Shown here in pieces: positions 51,183 to 58,539 of a stretch of DNA of 64,000 nucleotides. The DNA lies in the NCBI GenBank assembly GCA_964405405.1, contig CAYONT010000007.1:1-64000 (forward strand), in the 5' to 3' direction. Each line of letters begins with the position of its first letter. Positions within the stretch are counted from its first letter, which is position 1. The notes under the pieces are model-generated. The model saw nothing but the letters and a program-made list of their open reading frames with translations. It had not been told where the DNA came from and did not search any database. This DNA is from CAMCYM01 sp964405405 (GTDB taxonomy: Bacteria > Bacteroidota > Bacteroidia > Flavobacteriales_D > Sanyastnellaceae). A program made the translations under genes and the position numbers.

Positions 51183-51784
51183 AGAATGGACAGAACCCCC
51201 TGAATGGACAGAAGGAGATACAAGAAGTACATGCCGGCGCCGGCCCAGAGCCGACTTCGCAGGTACAGCGCAACACCTGCTCCGTTCACAGCCAACCAAT
51301 AGTACCAGTGTTCGGGAATCCACAGAACCATCAATACGGTGGCGGGAATGCTAAAAACAGTCGTGAAGGCATCGAGACCGGGCAGTCGCGCTGGGGTGTT
51401 TCGTCTGAGGTAAGCGGTGAAAGCCCACCAAACCGCAGTCCCCAGGAGGAGGATGCAAAGGTGCCCTGCTGGGCCCCATCCCTCAGGCAATGCGGGAGGG
51501 GTGCCCCACCCCTGGGCCCACCAACGCAGGCCACCCCAAGTGGCCATACCTACATAAAAAACCCACAAAAGCGTTTCTGCTATCAGCTGCCGGGTCCAAC
51601 AAATACGGGCGTAGATAGCAGAACCTACGAATGCTGCAAGAAACCCAGTAGGTTCACCTTGCAGGTAGAGCACAGTGTACAGGACATTGAGCCCCGCAGC
51701 CAGTCCCTCCCATCCCCGTTGGAGCCATCGGGAATCAAGGGCTGAAGTCACAATGACAAGGAGGAGACAGAACCACGGCCACAT
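51179..51784 (-). CDS. pnuC: PnuC-like nicotinamide riboside transporter
   Basis: 201 aa with six or seven hydrophobic segments. GWEGLAAGLNVLYTVLYLQGE, IYARICWTRQLIAETLLWVFYVGMATWGGLRWW (the Trp-rich W..W motif) and PEHWYYWLAVNGAGVALYLRSRLWAGAGMYFLYLLLSIQG fit the NMN_transporter (PnuC) family. It is followed by the RN kinase gene with a 4-nt overlap. Its 5' end overlaps the preceding LRR gene by 50 nt; no later ATG keeps the first helix. Confidence 0.82.
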   Translation of the reverse strand: MWPWFCLLLVIVTSALDSRWLQRGWEGLAAGLNVLYTVLYLQGEPTGFLAAFVGSAIYARICWTRQLIAETLLWVFYVGMATWGGLRWWAQGWGTPPALPEGWGPAGHLCILLLGTAVWWAFTAYLRRNTPARLPGLDAFTTVFSIPATVLMVLWIPEHWYYWLAVNGAGVALYLRSRLWAGAGMYFLYLLLSIQGVLSIL

Positions 51785-52385
51785 GGGGCAGCAAGTCCCG
51801 GATCCATTGGTGCTCCTCAGGATCCAGCAGGTTGTGAAGAAGGTCCAGGCGTCGCAGGTGGGGCAGATCGCTCAAGGACGCAGGATAACGTTCGATGGGA
51901 TTCGACCAAAGAGACAAGGTCTCCAGCTTTTGAAGTCCGTCAACGTCCTCGGGAATGATCTCAATTTCGTTGTCCCCAAGGTCTAAAAAACGCAAATTGG
52001 GCCAGGTCCAGCAAACCGATGGGAAAAGGGTCAACCGGTTGCTGGAGACATCCAAGAACGTGAGCTGCTTCAGAGACTGCAACGATTCAGGCAAGGTAGA
52101 CAGATGGTTTTTCCGGAGGCGGAGTTCCCGCAATTCGGTCAGGTGGGCGACCGCTGGGGGCACTGAGCGAAGCCCTTGGCGACTGAGGTCGAGCCGCAAG
52201 ACGGTTTGGCCTGAAGCTTGGGCTTTCAGCGCTTCCTCCAACGACCGGAACCACGGGGCATCTTGAACGAGGGAATCGGAGTAAGTACTTTGCGTTCGCG
52301 CGGGGTGCAGGGAGGCCCAACCGAGTAGCACCAGCATCCCCAACCTGCAGGCAGCCGCCGTTGCGGAGGAGAGAATGCGGCTCAT
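51735..52385 (-). CDS. Secreted leucine-rich-repeat protein
   Basis: 216 aa. Signal peptide (MSRILSSATAAACRLGMLVLLGWASLHPARTQ), then about five LRR units: LRLDLSRQGLRSVPPAVAHLTELRELRLRKNHLSTLPESLQSLKQLTFLDVSSNRLTLFPSVCW..., each fitting LxxLxLxxNxLxxLP. Partner unknown; LRRs usually bind proteins. It sits between ribF and pnuC in one minus-strand operon: the ATG overlaps the ribF stop and its 3' end overlaps pnuC by 50 nt. Confidence 0.8.
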   Translation of the reverse strand: MSRILSSATAAACRLGMLVLLGWASLHPARTQSTYSDSLVQDAPWFRSLEEALKAQASGQTVLRLDLSRQGLRSVPPAVAHLTELRELRLRKNHLSTLPESLQSLKQLTFLDVSSNRLTLFPSVCWTWPNLRFLDLGDNEIEIIPEDVDGLQKLETLSLWSNPIERYPASLSDLPHLRRLDLLHNLLDPEEHQWIRDLLPHVAVVLSPPCHCDFSP

Positions 52386-53395
52386 GGTGTGCGCGGGTTT
52401 TGGATGCGGGGCAGGGCGCGCCCTGGTGTCAAGGGGGCCAACAGGGCTTGTGTTCGTTCTCTGTCGGAGGCCAAAGCTGCGCACAAAGCGTCAACGTCCG
52501 GAAAACGCATTTCATTGCGGAGTCGGCTGACAAACCTCAGGTGCAAGGTGGCGTCGTACAAATCCCGGCCGCCGGACAACAGATGCACTTCGATTCGGGG
52601 TGTCTCAGAGTGGTCCGCGTTGGGGTCGATGGTGGGCCGGTAACCGATGTTGACCATGGCTGGCCCCCAGTCCCCTTCGTTGGGGTTCCCAGGATCTGTC
52701 GCCCGGGCCCAAGCAGCATAGACCCCCACGGCGGGCACCAGTTTGAATGGATGGTCGGGCGCCAGATTTGCCGTGGGGAATCCCCAGGTCCGCCCAAGCC
52801 CTGCGCCACGCACCACCCGACCCGACAGGGGATACAACCTCCTCAGCCAGTGCGCCGCCGCTTCCACATCCCCTCCCCGCAGGGCATCGCGCACCTTCGT
52901 CGAACTCACACGGGTCTCCTCCACATACTGCGCGGGCAACTCCTCCACTGTGAACCCCCACTCCTCACCGAAGGTGCGCAGCGCCGCAAACGACCCTTCG
53001 CGGTTGCGCCCGAATCGATGGTCGTAGCCCACAATGACCGCACGGGGCCGGATGCCCTCGGCGATCAAATCCCGCACATACTCCCGCGGACTCAGGCGCG
53101 CCAGCTCCGCCGTGAAGGGATGCACAACAAGGTGGTCCAGCCCCGTTTCCGCCAGTACCCGCTGTTTTTCCTCCGGCGTGTCAATCAAGGCCAAACCATG
53201 GTCCAAAGGGTGCAACACCATGCGCGGATGGGGTTCAAACGTCAACAGCACCGACTCCGCCCCCAGCTCCGCCGCCCGCCGGCAGACCAAATCCAACACC
53301 GCCCGGTGGCCCGCATGGACCCCGTCGAACGTCCCGATGGTCAGCACCACCGGTCGTTCCGCATGAAAACCCAAAGCGCTCGAATGAACCTTCAC
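52382..53395 (-). CDS. ribF: Bifunctional riboflavin kinase / FAD synthetase
   Basis: 337 aa. The N-terminal FMN adenylyltransferase part has TIGTFDGVHAGHRAVL (nucleotide-binding HxGH), TFEPHPRMVL, VGYDHRFGRNREGS and EETRVSSTKVRDAL; the C-terminal riboflavin kinase part has LSGRVVRGAGLGRTWGFPTANL and VNIGYRPTI. Start is the GTG at 53395, giving VKVHSSALGF, matching the usual MKVxxS N-terminus; a TACCTTTG box (53408-53401) ends five nt upstream, further supporting it. First gene of ribF-LRR-pnuC-RN kinase. Confidence 0.93.
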   Translation of the reverse strand: MKVHSSALGFHAERPVVLTIGTFDGVHAGHRAVLDLVCRRAAELGAESVLLTFEPHPRMVLHPLDHGLALIDTPEEKQRVLAETGLDHLVVHPFTAELARLSPREYVRDLIAEGIRPRAVIVGYDHRFGRNREGSFAALRTFGEEWGFTVEELPAQYVEETRVSSTKVRDALRGGDVEAAAHWLRRLYPLSGRVVRGAGLGRTWGFPTANLAPDHPFKLVPAVGVYAAWARATDPGNPNEGDWGPAMVNIGYRPTIDPNADHSETPRIEVHLLSGGRDLYDATLHLRFVSRLRNEMRFPDVDALCAALASDRERTQALLAPLTPGRALPRIQNPRTP

Positions 53396-53400
53396 TCGGA

Positions 53401-53408
53401 CAAAGGTA
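53401..53408 (-). promoter_or_regulatory. -7 box (TACCTTTG) of ribF
   Basis: Exact TAnnTTTG match on the minus strand, five nt upstream of the ribF GTG. It lies next to the -33 element of the divergent atpD promoter. Confidence 0.55.
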
Positions 53409-53410
53409 GG

Positions 53411-53442
53411 TTGTGCGGGGAGGAGATTTTCGTGTACTTTTG
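53411..53442 (+). promoter_or_regulatory. Promoter of atpDC
   Basis: TTG at 53411-53413 and TACTTTTG at 53435-53442 are 21 nt apart; the leader to the atpD ATG is about 20 nt. Confidence 0.7.
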
Positions 53443-53464
53443 CGCCGAATTTTTCCAGTATCCC

Positions 53465-54961
53465 ATGGCATCTCAAGGCATCATTTCCCAGGTAATCGGA
53501 CCGGTGGTGGACGTCACCTTCCCCGCGGGCGTAGCGCTTCCCAACATTTTGGATGCCCTTGAGGTAGACCGGCCAGGAGGCAAGCTCATCCTCGAAACGC
53601 AGAAGCACATCGGAGACGACACGGTTCGCGCCATTTCGATGGACGCAACGGAGGGATTGAGCCGGGGAACGGTGGTTCGGGCAACCGGCCAGGGCATCAC
53701 GATGCCCGTCGGCGACCAAATCAAGGGTCGTCTGTTCAACGTGGTGGGCACGGCCATTGACGGCATCCAAGCGGTGGACATGACGGGCGGACGCTCCATC
53801 CACCAGCACGCACCCCGATTCGAAGATCTCTCCACGGAGACTGAGATTCTCTTCACGGGCATCAAGGTCATCGACCTCATCGAGCCGTACGCCAAGGGGG
53901 GCAAGATCGGTTTGTTCGGCGGGGCAGGTGTGGGCAAGACGGTACTGATCATGGAATTGATCAACAACATCGCGAAGGGATATGAGGGGATTTCGGTCTT
54001 CGCAGGGGTAGGGGAGCGCACGCGGGAGGGGAACGACTTGCTGCGGGAGATGATCGAATCGGGGGTCATCAAGTACGGTGACGCCTTCAAGCACAGCATG
54101 GAGGCCGGCGGTTGGGACCTGTCCAAGGTGGACATGAAGGCGCTGTCGGAGTCGCAGGCTACGTTGGTTTTTGGCCAAATGAACGAACCCCCAGGTGCCC
54201 GCGCACGGGTTGCCCTTTCCGGACTCACGGTGGCGGAGTATTTCCGCGATGGAGATGAGAATACGGGTGGACGGGACATCTTGTTCTTCATCGACAACAT
54301 CTTCCGCTTCACGCAGGCGGGTTCTGAGGTTTCAGCATTGTTGGGCCGGATGCCTTCGGCCGTAGGTTACCAGCCCACGCTGGCCACGGAAATGGGGGCG
54401 ATGCAGGAGCGGATCACTTCCACGAAGCGTGGCTCCATCACGTCGGTGCAAGCGGTCTATGTGCCTGCGGACGACTTGACGGACCCGGCACCTGCCACGA
54501 CTTTTGCGCACTTGGACGCAACCACGGTATTGAGCCGGAAGATTGCCTCTCTGGGCATCTACCCTGCGGTGGATCCTTTGGACTCCACTTCTCGGATTTT
54601 GACCCCCGAAATTGTGGGTGAGGCGCACTACAACTGCGCACAACGGGTGAAGGAGACTTTGCAGCGCTACAAAGAGCTGCAGGACATCATCGCCATCTTG
54701 GGGATGGATGAATTGAGCGAGGAGGACAAGCAGGTCGTTTACCGCGCCCGCCGGATTTCGCGCTTCCTTTCCCAGCCCTTCCACGTGGCAGAACAGTTTA
54801 CGGGAATGAAGGGGGTCTTGGTCTCAATCGATGATACCATCAATGGCTTCAACATGATCCTGAGCGGAAAGCTGGACCACCTTCCGGAGGCAGCCTTCAA
54901 CTTGAAGGGCACCATCGAGGAGGTCATTGAAGCGGGTGAGAAAATGATCGCCGAAGCGTAA
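53465..54961 (+). CDS. atpD: F1Fo ATP synthase subunit beta
   Basis: 498 aa catalytic subunit. P-loop GLFGGAGVGKTVLIMELI (near residue 160), VFAGVGERTREGNDL, ALVFGQMNEPPGARARV-type block, ILFFIDNIFRFTQAGSEVSALLGRMPSAVGYQPTL and GIYPAVDPLDSTSR are all conserved. Start is the ATG at 53465 giving MASQGIISQVIGPVVDV. As in many Bacteroidota, atpD and atpC form a separate locus from the rest of the atp genes. Stop overlaps the atpC start by one base. Confidence 0.98.
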   Translation: MASQGIISQVIGPVVDVTFPAGVALPNILDALEVDRPGGKLILETQKHIGDDTVRAISMDATEGLSRGTVVRATGQGITMPVGDQIKGRLFNVVGTAIDGIQAVDMTGGRSIHQHAPRFEDLSTETEILFTGIKVIDLIEPYAKGGKIGLFGGAGVGKTVLIMELINNIAKGYEGISVFAGVGERTREGNDLLREMIESGVIKYGDAFKHSMEAGGWDLSKVDMKALSESQATLVFGQMNEPPGARARVALSGLTVAEYFRDGDENTGGRDILFFIDNIFRFTQAGSEVSALLGRMPSAVGYQPTLATEMGAMQERITSTKRGSITSVQAVYVPADDLTDPAPATTFAHLDATTVLSRKIASLGIYPAVDPLDSTSRILTPEIVGEAHYNCAQRVKETLQRYKELQDIIAILGMDELSEEDKQVVYRARRISRFLSQPFHVAEQFTGMKGVLVSIDDTINGFNMILSGKLDHLPEAAFNLKGTIEEVIEAGEKMIAEA

Positions 54962-55221
54962 TGGCCACGTCCACCAAGCAGTCCACCATGCAGGTTGAAA
55001 TCCTGACACCGGATGCGACCCTGTTTCAAGGGGAGGCTCAGTTTGTCGGATTGCCAGGTGCCGATGGGAGTTTGGGCATCCTCTCCCACCACGCACCACT
55101 GATCACCACCCTGCAAGCGGGGGAGGTGGTGGTGCGCACCGCACAGGGGGAGGAGCGTTTTGCGGTCCGGGGTGGCACCGTGGAGGTGCTGCACAATCGG
55201 GTGACGGTCCTGGCAAGTTAA
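54961..55221 (+). CDS. atpC: F1Fo ATP synthase subunit epsilon (short form)
   Basis: 86 aa. MQVEILTPDATLFQGEAQFVGLPGADGSLGILSHHAPLITTL and GTVEVLHNRVTVLAS form the N-terminal beta-sandwich of epsilon. The C-terminal helical hairpin, which inhibits ATP hydrolysis in longer homologues, is absent, as in other bacteroidetes. Coupled to atpD by TAATG. Confidence 0.94.
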   Translation: MATSTKQSTMQVEILTPDATLFQGEAQFVGLPGADGSLGILSHHAPLITTLQAGEVVVRTAQGEERFAVRGGTVEVLHNRVTVLAS

Positions 55222-55282
55222 CCCAGCGCCCCCAGCTACCCAGCCCTTCCAGCGTCCCGTCCACTGCCCCGCGCTTGGCTCC

Positions 55283-55348
55283 GGCCTGCTTGAGGCCTAG
55301 CTGAGGCCTGCCTAAGGCCTGCTTCTGGCCTGATCCCGGCCTGCTTTA
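55283..55348. repeat. Six imperfect 11-bp tandem repeats (GGCCTGCTTNN)
   Basis: Units start at 55283, 55294, 55305, 55316, 55327 and 55338, each beginning GGCCT, with no spacing drift. Unit sequences: GGCCTGCTTGA, GGCCTAGCTGA, GGCCTGCCTAA, GGCCTGCTTCT, GGCCTGATCCC, GGCCTGCTTTA. The array lies between atpC and the convergent rlmH and its last three bases enter the rlmH stop region. No long T-tract follows. Confidence 0.85.
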
Positions 55349-55822
55349 GGCGTGGTGATAGGGCTCGCCTTTGAGCAAGGTATGGGCCCGGTAGAGTTGC
55401 TCTGCGGCAAAAACCCGAATCATTTGGTGGGAGAAGGTCAAGGGCCCTAGGCTCCAGGTCCCTTGCGCACGAGATTGTATGCGTGCATCGAATCCATAGG
55501 GGCCGCCGATGACGAAGGCGAGGTGCCGAAGACCCCTGTTTTGCAGCTGGGCAATGTGTTTTGAAAACTGGACGGAATCGTAAGAAGTGCCGCGCTCGTC
55601 AAGGAGGATGAGGTAGTCAACCGCGGAGAGATGCTTCTCTAGGGCGAGTGCTTCATCCAGCTTGACCCGGGCGGGGTCAGGTTTGCCCGGGCGGGGCTTG
55701 ACGTCGGGAACTTCGACCCACTGATACCGTGTGTAATGCTTGAGCCGTTCGTTGTAGAGCGACAGGCCGTCGCGGATCCAGGGTTCGGTGGTTTTGCCTA
55801 CAGCGATCAAACTCGTTTGCAT
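55346..55822 (-). CDS. rlmH: 23S rRNA (pseudouridine-1915-N3) methyltransferase
   Basis: 158 aa SPOUT-class enzyme. LDERGTSYDSVQFSKHIAQLQ, LAFVIGGPYGFDARIQ (SAM-binding knot) and LGPLTFSHQMIRVFAAEQLYRAHTLLKGEPYHH are canonical. The C-terminal YHH is the catalytic/binding end. A TACATTG box ends four nt before the ATG at 55822. Divergent from nadC. Confidence 0.95.
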   Translation of the reverse strand: MQTSLIAVGKTTEPWIRDGLSLYNERLKHYTRYQWVEVPDVKPRPGKPDPARVKLDEALALEKHLSAVDYLILLDERGTSYDSVQFSKHIAQLQNRGLRHLAFVIGGPYGFDARIQSRAQGTWSLGPLTFSHQMIRVFAAEQLYRAHTLLKGEPYHHA

Positions 55823-55864
55823 GGTGCAATGTACGGGGGAAGAATGCGTTGAATGGGGGCATTG

Positions 55865-55872
55865 TATCTTTG
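55865..55872 (+). promoter_or_regulatory. -7 box (TATCTTTG) four nt before nadC
   Basis: Exact TAnnTTTG match ending four nt before the ATG at 55877; the nearest upstream TTG (55849) is only 13 nt away. Confidence 0.5.
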
Positions 55873-55876
55873 AAGC

Positions 55877-56758
55877 ATGTTGACAGAATCGATGCTGGAG
55901 GCCATTCGCCGCGCTTTGGCGGAGGATATCGGGAGCGGGGACCACACCACGCTCAGTTCGGTACCTCCGGGGTTGAGGCGGATGGGGCGGATTTGGGCAA
56001 AGGATTCGGGGGTCGTGGCGGGGGTGGCTGTGGCTGTGGCTGTATTCGCTGCCGTGGATCCTGAATTGCGATGCACGGTGTTGAAGGCGGATGGCGAACC
56101 AGTCGCACCCGGGGATGCGGTGCTGGAGATGGAAGGGGCTGCTCGGAGCATCTTGCTCGGGGAGCGGGTAGCGTTGAATTTCATGCAACGGATGAGTGGG
56201 ATTGCCAGCCGAACGGCAGGGGTGGTTCGTATGTTGGAGGGGACCCGATGTCAGGTGCTGGACACGCGAAAGACCACGCCGGGGTTGCGGGAGTTTGAGA
56301 AGTGGGCGGTTCGGTTGGGAGGGGGGGTGAACCACCGTATGGGGTTGTATGACATGATTTTGCTCAAGGACAACCATGTCGATTATGCAGGATCCATGAC
56401 CGCAGCTTTGGAGGGGGTGGGTCATTACTTGGAGCAAACGGGGCTGAAACTGCCTGTTGTTGTAGAGGTTAGGAATGAAGAGGAAGCCAGGGATGCCATC
56501 GCTGCTGATGACCGCTGGCAGGCCCGAAAGGGTGAGACCCTGCTCACACGGTTGTTGCTGGACAACCACAGCATCGAAGAGACCCGGCGTGCTGTGGCCA
56601 CTTGGAGCGGTCGGATTCCTCTGGAATCTTCGGGCGGCATCACACCGTTCAATGTTCGGGCATATGCAGAAACGGGGGTGGATTATGTATCGATGGGAAG
56701 CTTGACACACAGCGTCCCGGCATTGGATTTGAGCTTGAAAAGTTGGGATTTGGCTTGA
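55877..56758 (+). CDS. nadC: Quinolinate phosphoribosyltransferase (nicotinate-nucleotide pyrophosphorylase)
   Basis: 293 aa. NadC makes nicotinate mononucleotide from quinolinate and PRPP in de novo NAD synthesis. Motifs: EDIGSGDHTT, ERVALNFMQRMSGIAS, LDTRKTTPGLREFEKWAVRLGGGVNHRMGLYDMILLKDNH and LESSGGI. Followed 4 nt later by the yihY-like gene. nadA and nadB are not nearby. Confidence 0.95.
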   Translation: MLTESMLEAIRRALAEDIGSGDHTTLSSVPPGLRRMGRIWAKDSGVVAGVAVAVAVFAAVDPELRCTVLKADGEPVAPGDAVLEMEGAARSILLGERVALNFMQRMSGIASRTAGVVRMLEGTRCQVLDTRKTTPGLREFEKWAVRLGGGVNHRMGLYDMILLKDNHVDYAGSMTAALEGVGHYLEQTGLKLPVVVEVRNEEEARDAIAADDRWQARKGETLLTRLLLDNHSIEETRRAVATWSGRIPLESSGGITPFNVRAYAETGVDYVSMGSLTHSVPALDLSLKSWDLA

Positions 56759-56762
56759 GGAA

Positions 56763-57770
56763 ATGGCAGCCGTGAAGACACCTCCTCCGCTGTGGGATTT
56801 GCCCGCAGTCAAGTGGTTGCTACGGCAACCCATGCTGCAGGCAGGCCGACGATTGCTTCAGCGCATCAAACCATGGGGAGCCAGCAATGTGAACTTGGAG
56901 CAGGTGTTTCAGTTTTTTGCGGAAGGTTTGTTCCACGGAGGGGTAACAACCCGGGCAGCGGCCATCAGTTTCCGGCTGTTTCTGGCGTTTTTCCCCGCCA
57001 TGATTTTGCTGCTGAGCATTGTGCCCTATACACCGCTCAGCACGGAGGATGTGCTCCAAAACCTATTGCTGGTTTTTCCTGCGGGGACGGTAGAGATGAT
57101 GGAAACCACGGTCAAAGACCTCATGGAACAACGCCAAGCCACCATCCTCTCTTTGGGATTTTTGTTGTTGCTGTTCTATGCGTCGGGCAGCGTCAACGCC
57201 ATTCTGCTGGGCTTTGGGGAGAGTTACTTGGTGGAGGATCCGCCCAATTGGTGGGCCTTTCGGTTGTTGTCCTTGCTATTGCTCTTGGTCCTTGCGCTGT
57301 TGTTGGGATTGGCAGTGTTGATGGTGGGATTTGCGGGCGACATTCTGCTATGGATGGAAGCAAAAAGTTGGATCAATTCGGAGGAAGTCCCTTGGTTCTC
57401 CTTGGCCCGTTGGGTGCTGGCCATCGGGTTGATTTTTGCCAGCGTGACCATTCTATACCATGCTGGCAATTGGAGAAAGTGGGAATTGGGAGTTTTTTCC
57501 GTTGGAGCCACCATGGCCACCGTGTTGATTGTGTTGCTTTCCCTAGGTTTCTCCTACTTTATTAGTCAATTCGCGACCTACAACAAACTCTACGGCTCTC
57601 TGGGAACCCTGCTGGTGACCCTGATCTGGCTCAATGCGAACAGTGTGGTCTTGTTGTTGGGTTTTGAATTGGATGCAGCGATTCACCGGGCCCGCAAAGA
57701 TGGGATTGCTGGAGCTGAGACGCTGCGATTGTCACAGGTGGGTGATGGAAGAGCGGATGATTGCGATTAA
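56763..57770 (+). CDS. YihY/BrkB family membrane protein
   Basis: 335 aa with about six membrane segments. FFAEGLFHGGVTTRAAAISFRLFLAFFPAMILLLSIVPYTP is the family's first helix block, and FYASGSVNAILLGFGESY, then WLNANSVVLLLGFELDAAIHRAR near the end, are typical. Once labelled ribonuclease BN by error; the real function is unknown, probably a transporter. Cotranscribed with nadC. Confidence 0.88.
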   Translation: MAAVKTPPPLWDLPAVKWLLRQPMLQAGRRLLQRIKPWGASNVNLEQVFQFFAEGLFHGGVTTRAAAISFRLFLAFFPAMILLLSIVPYTPLSTEDVLQNLLLVFPAGTVEMMETTVKDLMEQRQATILSLGFLLLLFYASGSVNAILLGFGESYLVEDPPNWWAFRLLSLLLLLVLALLLGLAVLMVGFAGDILLWMEAKSWINSEEVPWFSLARWVLAIGLIFASVTILYHAGNWRKWELGVFSVGATMATVLIVLLSLGFSYFISQFATYNKLYGSLGTLLVTLIWLNANSVVLLLGFELDAAIHRARKDGIAGAETLRLSQVGDGRADDCD

Positions 57771-57807
57771 TTTGGCCTACAGAGAACAGCACAAAAATTC
57801 ACGACAC

Positions 57808-58281
57808 ATGCAATTGTCAATCGCAAAGTTCTGGATGATGGGTCTGGTGACCTTTCTCCTGGTAGGGGGTTGGATGGCTGAGACGGTAGCGCAATCTGGT
57901 CAACCGACGCTGGTCGGCAGGTGGAAGACCATAGACGATGAAACGGGGCGGGTCAAGAGCATCGTGGAGATCACCGAGCGCAATGGGGTCTACACTGGCA
58001 AGGTGGTGCAGCTGTTTCGGTTGCCCACCGAAGATCAGAACCCGAAGTGCACAGAATGTGAGGACGACCGCAAGGACAAGTTGGTCATGGGCATGGAAAT
58101 CGTCCGGGGCATGCGCCGAGAGGGTACGAAGTTGCGTTGGGAAGATGGAACCATATGCGACCCCAAGAACGGTTCGGTGTACGATTGCGAAATGTGGATT
58201 GATCCTGCGAAACCCAACGAACTCAAGGTTCGAGGTTACTTGTACTTTCTGTACCGAACGCAGACCTGGATTCGCGCGTGA
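57808..58281 (+). CDS. DUF2147 secreted protein
   Basis: 157 aa. Signal peptide to about residue 29 (ETVAQ), then VGRWKTIDDETGRVKSIVEITERNGVYTGKVVQLF, CTECEDDRKDKLVMGMEIVRGMRREG, WEDGTICDPKNGSVYDCEMWID and LKVRGYLYFLYRTQTW, the full DUF2147 lipocalin-like pattern. Likely periplasmic; ligand unknown. Last gene before the palindrome-rich intergenic region. Confidence 0.9.
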   Translation: MQLSIAKFWMMGLVTFLLVGGWMAETVAQSGQPTLVGRWKTIDDETGRVKSIVEITERNGVYTGKVVQLFRLPTEDQNPKCTECEDDRKDKLVMGMEIVRGMRREGTKLRWEDGTICDPKNGSVYDCEMWIDPAKPNELKVRGYLYFLYRTQTWIRA

Positions 58282-58289
58282 GGAGACAT

Positions 58290-58535
58290 GCGCGGCTGCG
58301 CCGCGCAGGAGATGAAATTGGAAATAGGAAACCGAGGCCAGGATACAGGATTTTATTCCTCTGGGGATTCATTCGTTGTTAAGTGAGGGTGTTGGTGGCA
58401 TCTGCTCCAAGGACGAGCGGAGAGGGAGATTGCTCTGAGTTCTTGTTTCCGCGCACAGCGCGATTTCGAGCGGCGTCAGCCGCGTTGTTTCCTATTTCCG
58501 CCGGCGCAGCCGGCTGAGTTTCCGCGCACAGCGCG
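58290..58535. repeat. Cluster of five REP-like GC-rich mini-palindromes
   Basis: Hairpins at 58290-58306 (GCGCGGC/GCCGCGC), 58450-58462 (CGCGC/GCGCG), 58470-58483 (GCGGC/GCCGC), 58500-58514 (GCCGGC both arms) and 58523-58535 (CGCGC/GCGCG), each with a 3-4 nt loop of type NCA (TGC on the opposite orientation). The second and fifth share an identical 18-bp unit beginning GTTTCC (58445-58462, 58518-58535). GGAAATAGGAAAC (58320-58332) and GTTTCCTATTTCC (58487-58499) are perfect inverted repeats. The region of 258 bp lies between two convergent genes and contains no gene. Confidence 0.8.
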
Positions 58536-58539
58536 CGGG

